From assembly GCF_900199375.1 (NCBI RefSeq), contig NZ_LT900217.1, positions 2,356,001 to 2,420,000 on the forward strand: a stretch of 64,000 bases of DNA, given 5' to 3'. This DNA comes from Gordonibacter urolithinfaciens. GTDB taxonomy: Bacteria; Actinomycetota; Coriobacteriia; Coriobacteriales; Eggerthellaceae. How positions within the stretch are numbered: the stretch's first letter is position 1; each line of letters begins with the position of its first letter. A model generated the notes under the pieces. The model had not been told where the DNA came from, made no database searches, and was given only the letters and a program-made list of their open reading frames with translations. Of the stretch, positions 59,712-64,000 are shown one piece after another. Position numbers and translations under genes: made by a program.

Positions 59712-60716
59712 ATGCCGGGAACCAGCGAACAGGCCCAGGCCGTCATGGACTCGTTCCCGCCGTTCTACGAGCGGACGGACGAGGCCACGCGCCGCACGCA
59801 CGAACGGCTCGACGTGCTGCAGGTGAACGTGGGCCGTCTGTGCAACCTGGCGTGCCGGCACTGCCATATGGACGCCGGCCCCGTGCGCACCGAGGTCATG
59901 GCGCGCGAGACGCTGCAGCAGTGCTTGGACGTGGCCGCGGGCCGCGGCTTCAAGACGCTCGACGTGACCGGTGGCGCCCCCGAGATGAATCCCGACTTCG
60001 AATGGCTCATCCGCGAGGGGGCGGCCCGCGGCCTGGACATCATCGTGCGCTCGAACCTCGTGGTGCTGCTCGACGAGCCCTACCGGCACCTGCCCGAAGT
60101 GTTCGCCGAGCTGGGCGTCACCGTGTTCGCCTCGCTGCCCCACTACACGGCGAAGCCGGTGGAGAAGCAGCGCGGCGCGAACACGTTCGACGGCGTCATA
60201 GCCATGCTGCAGAAGCTGAACGCGCTCGGCTACGGCGCGTCCGAGGGTGCGGGCGGAAAAGGGCTGGTGCTGAACCTCGTGTTCAACCCGAGCGGCGCGT
60301 TCCTGCCCCCCGACCAGGAGGCGCTGGAGCGCGAGTACCGCGCGAAGCTGGCGGAGGACTACGGCATCGTGTTCGACCACGTGTTCGCCATCGCGAACAA
60401 CCCGCTCGGGCGTTTCGGGAACCTGCTGCACAAGACGGGGAACTTGGAGCGCTACATGGGCAAGCTCGTGGGCGCGTTCAACCCCGATACCGTGCCGGCC
60501 ATGATGTGCCGCAGCCAGCTCTCCGTGGGCTGGGACGGCGCGCTGTACGACTGCGACTTCAACCAGGCGGCCGGCCTGCCCTGCAGAAACGGCCTGACCA
60601 TCGCCGACTTGGCGGCCGACCCGACGCTGTCGCTGCAGCGCAACATCGCGTTCGGCAACCACTGCTACGCCTGCTGCGCCGGCGCCGGCAGCAGTTGAGG
60701 CGGCTCCACGGCGTAG
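59712..60716 (+). CDS. arsS: Radical SAM protein ArsS, predicted selenoprotein (UGA at 60696-60698)
   Basis: ArsS catalyses a radical SAM step in arsenosugar biosynthesis. The cluster motif CNLACRHC lies near residue 47, followed by TGGAPEMNP. The C-terminal DUF3641-like part has MCRSQLSVGWDG and DCDFNQAAG. A normal reading stops at TGA 60696 after HCYACCAGAGSS. ArsS proteins usually continue SSCGG at that point. Here TGA stands where that Cys is expected and is followed by GGC GGC TCC ACG GCG TAG, giving SS-U-GGSTA with Sec329 of 334 residues. A SECIS-like hairpin begins 9 bases after the TGA. Without recoding, the protein ends at 60698 with 328 residues. Confidence 0.85.
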
Positions 60717-60730
60717 TTTGCGCCGTAAGG
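60699..60730 (+). promoter_or_regulatory. Candidate bacterial SECIS hairpin of arsS
   Basis: ACGGCG (60708-60713) pairs with CGCCGT (60721-60726) around the loop TAGTTTG. The loop is 16-22 nt behind the UGA, within the range known for bacterial SECIS elements. Confidence 0.6.
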
Positions 60731-60757
60731 GTTCCGTCGTTCTGCGAACGACGGAAC
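60731..60757. terminator. Hairpin after arsS
   Basis: GTTCCGTCGTTC (60731-60742) and its perfect complement (60746-60757) form a 12-bp stem with a 3-nt loop between convergent genes; no T tract. Confidence 0.6.
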
Positions 60758-60905
60758 GAGCAGACGCTGCGGCCGGCCGTGGCGCCCGGACTTCGCGCGA
60801 TGCCGGAGACTCGCGTACCGAAGTACGTCTCGCCTCCGCCATCCCCCTAATTCCGGGCACCACGGCCGGCCTCGCTGACCCACTGCGCCAACCAGCGCGC
60901 TTTTC

Positions 60906-61724
60906 CTAGATCCCGATCGTCAGGCCGTCTGCGGCGGGCTTCACGCGGCCGCCGTACTGTTGCAGGTACTCCTCCAGCTCGACGAGCGTGACGGGCTCGT
61001 CGTAGTGCATGGCCAGGTGCGTGAGGTAGAGCGTCCCCGCGTCCAATTCCAGGCCCTCCTCGATGCACTCCTGCACGCTGTGGTGCGCGTCGGGCGACCA
61101 GTTCCGCTTCCAGAACGTGGCGTCCATGGCCATGACGTCCACGCCGCGCACGCGCTCGGCCGTCTCGGGCGGGAGCTTCCCGGTGTCCGACGCGTAGAAC
61201 AGGCGCGTCTCGGGCGTCTCTATGAGGTAGCCGTACGTGCCCGGTGCATGCGTCACGGGCAGCGCCGTGTAGCGCACGCCGTCGAGCTCCAGCTCGTCGA
61301 AGGGGGCGAGCTCGCGCATGTCCAGGCAGTACGTCATGTAGTGGAACTCGATGCCCGCCCCCTCGAGGGCCGCGGCGCTGCCATAGGTGGGCAGCGTGGC
61401 CTTGCGCACGAGCTGCACCAGGTACTCCAGCTCGCCGAGGCCCCCCAGGTGGTCGAAGTGCGCGTGCGTGTACAAGAGCTCGTCCACGCGGCGCACGTCC
61501 TCGCGCAGCAGCTGGTGGCGCAGGTCGGGGGGCGTGTCGATGAGCACGTTCCTGCCGGGCGAGCCGTCGGCGTTCGTGCCGCGCACCAGGGCGCCGCAGT
61601 CGCCGCGCCGCGCGCGCGGGTCGCGGCGCGCCTCGTTGCAGGCGGGGCAGTCGCAGAAGAAGGCCGGCACGCCGCATCCGGCGGCCGTCCCCATGAACGT
61701 GAACGTGTGCTTTCCGTGCTCCAT
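60906..61724 (-). CDS. MBL-fold hydrolase, PhnP-like
   Basis: A 272-residue metallo-beta-lactamase-fold phosphodiesterase. The N-terminus FMGTAAGCGVPAFFCDCPAC carries the three-cysteine zinc site of PhnP; the metal motif is THAHFDH near residue 90, and later ligands lie in VTHAPGTYGYLIET and FYASDTG. The end KPAADGLTIGI is also PhnP-like. PhnP opens phosphoribosyl cyclic phosphate in phosphonate use, but no phn genes are near, so another cyclic phosphodiester may be the substrate. GAGGAG precedes ATG 61724. It converges on arsS. Confidence 0.78.
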   Translation of the reverse strand: MEHGKHTFTFMGTAAGCGVPAFFCDCPACNEARRDPRARRGDCGALVRGTNADGSPGRNVLIDTPPDLRHQLLREDVRRVDELLYTHAHFDHLGGLGELEYLVQLVRKATLPTYGSAAALEGAGIEFHYMTYCLDMRELAPFDELELDGVRYTALPVTHAPGTYGYLIETPETRLFYASDTGKLPPETAERVRGVDVMAMDATFWKRNWSPDAHHSVQECIEEGLELDAGTLYLTHLAMHYDEPVTLVELEEYLQQYGGRVKPAADGLTIGI

Positions 61725-62001
61725 CGCGGTCTCCTCGGTGGTCGATGCCGTGTCTTTTCTCCCATGATAGCGCTTTTCGCAGGAGCGGGTTGCGAAACTC
61801 CCGACCGAAGAAGTCATCGTCTTTCGGCCCGATCGTGCTACTATAGGCACCATTCGATCCGAGGCGGGGCGTCCGAGAGGGGCCCGCATCCTCGGTAGGC
61901 GGTTTCCGACGGGGGGAAGAGGCTGTCATGCGGCAAGGCTTACCGGCAGATCATCGACATGTCCGGGGCGCTCGCGTACCGGATGGGGCGGAGTCGGCTT
62001 C

Positions 62002-63387
62002 GTGAACGTCGACCAGAGGCCCGATCTCGGCCTGCAACAGCACCTGCACCTCACCACCGAGCTCAAGCAGGGCATCGCCATCCTGCGCATGTCGGCGCAG
62101 GAGCTCTCCGAGTACGCGCGGAAGTGCGTGGAGGAGAACCCGTTCTTCGACGATGACGACTGGGTCGAGCCGCGCCACCCCCTCGCGCCCGAGCGGTACT
62201 CCCAGGACGTGAGCGCCGATGCGCTCTTCGAGAAGCGCGGCCACGGCAGCCCGGAGACGTTCGATGCCGAGCGCAGCGACCTGTCCCAGCGCTCGTTCTC
62301 GTTCGACCGCTTCCTGGCCGAGGGCGACACGCTCGACGAGCACCTGCTGGAGCAGCTGCGCCTGCAGGCCGACGGCCCGCGCGCGAAGGCCATCGGGGAG
62401 TATCTCATCGGCAACATCGACGGCAACGGCTACCTGCGCATCGCCGTGGACCAGGCGGCGGCCTCCCTCGGCGTTCCCGAGCAGGAGGTGTCCCAGGTCC
62501 TCGCGCTCGTCCAGCAGTTCGAGCCCACGGGCGTGGGCGCGCGCAACCTGGCCGAGTGCCTGCTGCTGCAGCTGCGGAAGAGCGGCAAGCTCACCCCGCT
62601 GCTCGAGCGGCTCATCAAGAGCCATCTCGTTGAGTTCGAGACGCGCACCCCCGCCGCCATCGCACGCGACATGGGCATCTCGCTCGCGCAGCTGGGCGAG
62701 GCGCTCGACGTCATCCGCTCGTGCAACCCGCGTCCTGCGAGCCAGTTCGGCCGCCCGTCGCGCCCTATCTGGCCCGAGGTGGTGGTCACGTCGTGCGACG
62801 ATGGGACGTACGAGGTCAGCCTCCAGGATTTCTATCTGCCGCACCTGAAGATCAACCCCACGTACCGGGCCATGGCGTCGCACGTGAAGGAGCACGAGAC
62901 CGAGACGTACCTGAGCGAAAAGCTCAAGGAGGCCGAGAGCCTCATCGACGGCATCAATTTCCGCCATGCCACGCTCTACAAGGTGGCATGCTGCATGGTG
63001 CAGATGCAGGTGGAGTTCTTCGAGAAGGGCTACGACTGCCTGCGCCCCCTCACCATGGCCCAGGTGGCCGAGGCCACGGGCGTGTCCGAGTCGACGGTAA
63101 GCCGCATTTCGAACGGCAACTACATGCAGACGCCGCGCGGAGTGTTCGAGCTGCGGTTCTTCTTCCATTCTTCGGCCTACCAGGGTGCCGACCGCGTGGT
63201 GTCGTCCGTCAGCGTGAAACACCGCATAGGCGAGCTCGTGGATCGCGAGGACCCGTCGAACCCGTTAAGCGACCAGGCCATCTCCGAGGCGCTTGAGCGC
63301 GAGGGCGTGTCCGTGTCCCGTCGCACGGTGAACAAGTACCGCGAGGAGCTGGGCATCCCGGCCCGAGCCGCACGCCGCCGCAGCTAG
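62002..63387 (+). CDS. rpoN: RNA polymerase sigma-54 factor RpoN
   Basis: A 461-residue sigma-54. The N-terminal glutamine-rich region I (LGLQQHLHLTTELKQGIAILRMSAQEL) binds activators; the core-binding part covers about 90-280; the HTH is at about 345-385 (MAQVAEATGVSESTVSRISNG). The RpoN box is nearly canonical (SRRTVNKYREELGIP) at the C-terminus. Sigma-54 is rare in Actinobacteria. GTG 62002 is the start. A perfect -24/-12 promoter lies 512 bp downstream. Confidence 0.95.
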   Translation: MNVDQRPDLGLQQHLHLTTELKQGIAILRMSAQELSEYARKCVEENPFFDDDDWVEPRHPLAPERYSQDVSADALFEKRGHGSPETFDAERSDLSQRSFSFDRFLAEGDTLDEHLLEQLRLQADGPRAKAIGEYLIGNIDGNGYLRIAVDQAAASLGVPEQEVSQVLALVQQFEPTGVGARNLAECLLLQLRKSGKLTPLLERLIKSHLVEFETRTPAAIARDMGISLAQLGEALDVIRSCNPRPASQFGRPSRPIWPEVVVTSCDDGTYEVSLQDFYLPHLKINPTYRAMASHVKEHETETYLSEKLKEAESLIDGINFRHATLYKVACCMVQMQVEFFEKGYDCLRPLTMAQVAEATGVSESTVSRISNGNYMQTPRGVFELRFFFHSSAYQGADRVVSSVSVKHRIGELVDREDPSNPLSDQAISEALEREGVSVSRRTVNKYREELGIPARAARRRS

Positions 63388-63444
63388 CCGCAGCGAAAGG
63401 GGCGCCCCCGCAAGCCAAGCCCCGCCACAGATCCGGTTCGGGGC

Positions 63445-63514
63445 GAGACAGGGGGACGGGGTCAATGTCTCATTTTTGATCCAAAATGAGACATTGACCC
63501 CGTCCCCCTGTCTC
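63445..63514. repeat. Perfect 32-bp inverted repeat with 6-nt centre
   Basis: The arm GAGACAGGGGGACGGGGTCA... (63445-63476) and its exact complement (63483-63514) enclose six bases. It lies after rpoN. It may be a mobile palindromic repeat or a strong transcription stop. Confidence 0.8.
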
Positions 63515-63549
63515 CTGGCGTCCGCCAAAAGGACGCGGCAGAAGGGGCG

Positions 63550-63677
63550 GGACGAGATCGCAGGCTATGGCATGTTTTCGACGGCGAACCTTGTGGGCGG
63601 CTTTTCGCCATCGGGGGTTTCTCGGATTCATGCCGGCAGAAATTCGTTCAAGCATGCCATAGCCTCCGATTTCGTCC
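63550..63677. repeat. Inverted repeat pair, 25-bp arms
   Basis: Arms at 63550-63574 and 63653-63677 share GGACGAxATCGxAGGCTATG and differ at two bases; 78 bp lie between. No gene is seen from 63388 to the window end. Confidence 0.6.
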
Positions 63678-63899
63678 ATGACTCTATCAGTCATGTTAAA
63701 AGGCCGTGTGCGAATGCCGCAAACCTGGTGCAATCAAGAAGAACATGGTTGCGTTAATCGGCGTTTCCCTAGGTGCGCCTCGTCTTATTTCTAAACAAAT
63801 TCTCATGCGTTCTCATATTGTGACGCCTGTTCCGTGCAACTTTCTGCGGCCTTTGCGCACGCGCAGCCTCGTGACCTGCCGGTATTTCCCGCAAGAAAG

Positions 63900-63915
63900 T
63901 GGCACGGTTCTTGCA
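63900..63915 (+). promoter_or_regulatory. Sigma-54 promoter (-24/-12)
   Basis: TGGCACGGTTCTTGCA matches the sigma-54 consensus TGGCACG-N4-TTGCA exactly. A partial palindrome TGCGCACGCGCA (about 63855-63866) upstream could be an enhancer-binding site. A GGGGGGAAAGG at 63986-63997 is probably the ribosome site of the controlled gene, which starts beyond the window. Confidence 0.82.
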
Positions 63916-64000
63916 TCGATGATTACGAGGCGTCTTTGGTTTGGGCTGAAAAGGGATCGGCCAAGTGAACGGGTGTGCAGCTTATCGGGGGGAAAGGTCG

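Noticed and set aside
1-64000. CRISPR array or prophage
   Set aside because: No regularly spaced repeats with unique spacers, cas genes, integrase or phage structural genes were seen.

Overview
The window is high-GC DNA (about two thirds G+C by eye) that I read as chromosome of an Eggerthellaceae-type actinobacterium (Eggerthella, Gordonibacter and relatives). The pointers are membrane-bound LuxR regulators, a Trp T-box driving an ECF transporter, a two-subunit molybdenum oxidoreductase beside an aromatic-acid permease, several OFA-type MFS carriers, and Sec-type arsenosugar genes. The species is not fixed by sequence alone. There is no prophage, CRISPR array or transposase. One tRNA, tRNA-Ala(GGC), is present.

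Layout. 0-5.7 kb: end of a leucine-rich-repeat protein, a chagasin-like inhibitor lipoprotein, recN, a drug exporter with its PadR repressor (both carry the same palindromic operator), and a perfect parS site. 5.7-13.6 kb: an AraC regulator diverging from an ECF module (EcfT, double ATPase, MptD-type S component) that continues into two ABC exporter-fold half transporters. 13.7-18.3 kb: a sortase-anchored beta-repeat surface protein, and an MFS pump fused to CBS domains with a divergent TetR. 18.4-22.0 kb: a tRNA-Trp T-box leader and a complete dedicated tryptophan ECF transporter. 22.4-24.7 kb: a cysteine-less CMD protein and two tandem endonuclease IV genes, the first stripped of metal ligands. 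24.7-41 kb: an EAL receptor, tRNA-Ala, a LuxR membrane regulator, Mrp, an amidohydrolase, ModD, an ECF sigma/DUF4179 pair, a DUF559-like protein between two REPIN-like elements, and an EF-G-like GTPase.

41-55 kb is the most interesting part. A membrane LuxR regulator gene is broken by an 11-G run, and removing one G restores a 568-residue protein. Around it lie a trigger-factor-like chaperone, four small zinc-ribbon proteins, a cytoplasmic molybdopterin oxidoreductase with a small two-cluster ferredoxin subunit, and an aromatic acid:H+ symporter. This arrangement resembles the catechol dehydroxylase loci known from gut Eggerthellaceae. One promoter element with fixed internal spacing occurs three times: before a zinc-ribbon gene, before the oxidoreductase operon, and before an OFA-family transporter at 52.7 kb. 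This defines a candidate regulon that the phase-variable regulator may switch.

55-64 kb: a methyltransferase-RimI fusion, a LemA-like protein, a duplicated SpoVA-like membrane protein, a DUF2798-like protein, a CMD/ArsS pair in which ArsS appears to end in a selenocysteine motif (UGA followed by a hairpin), a PhnP-like hydrolase, and rpoN. Just downstream a perfect -24/-12 sigma-54 promoter reads out of the window.
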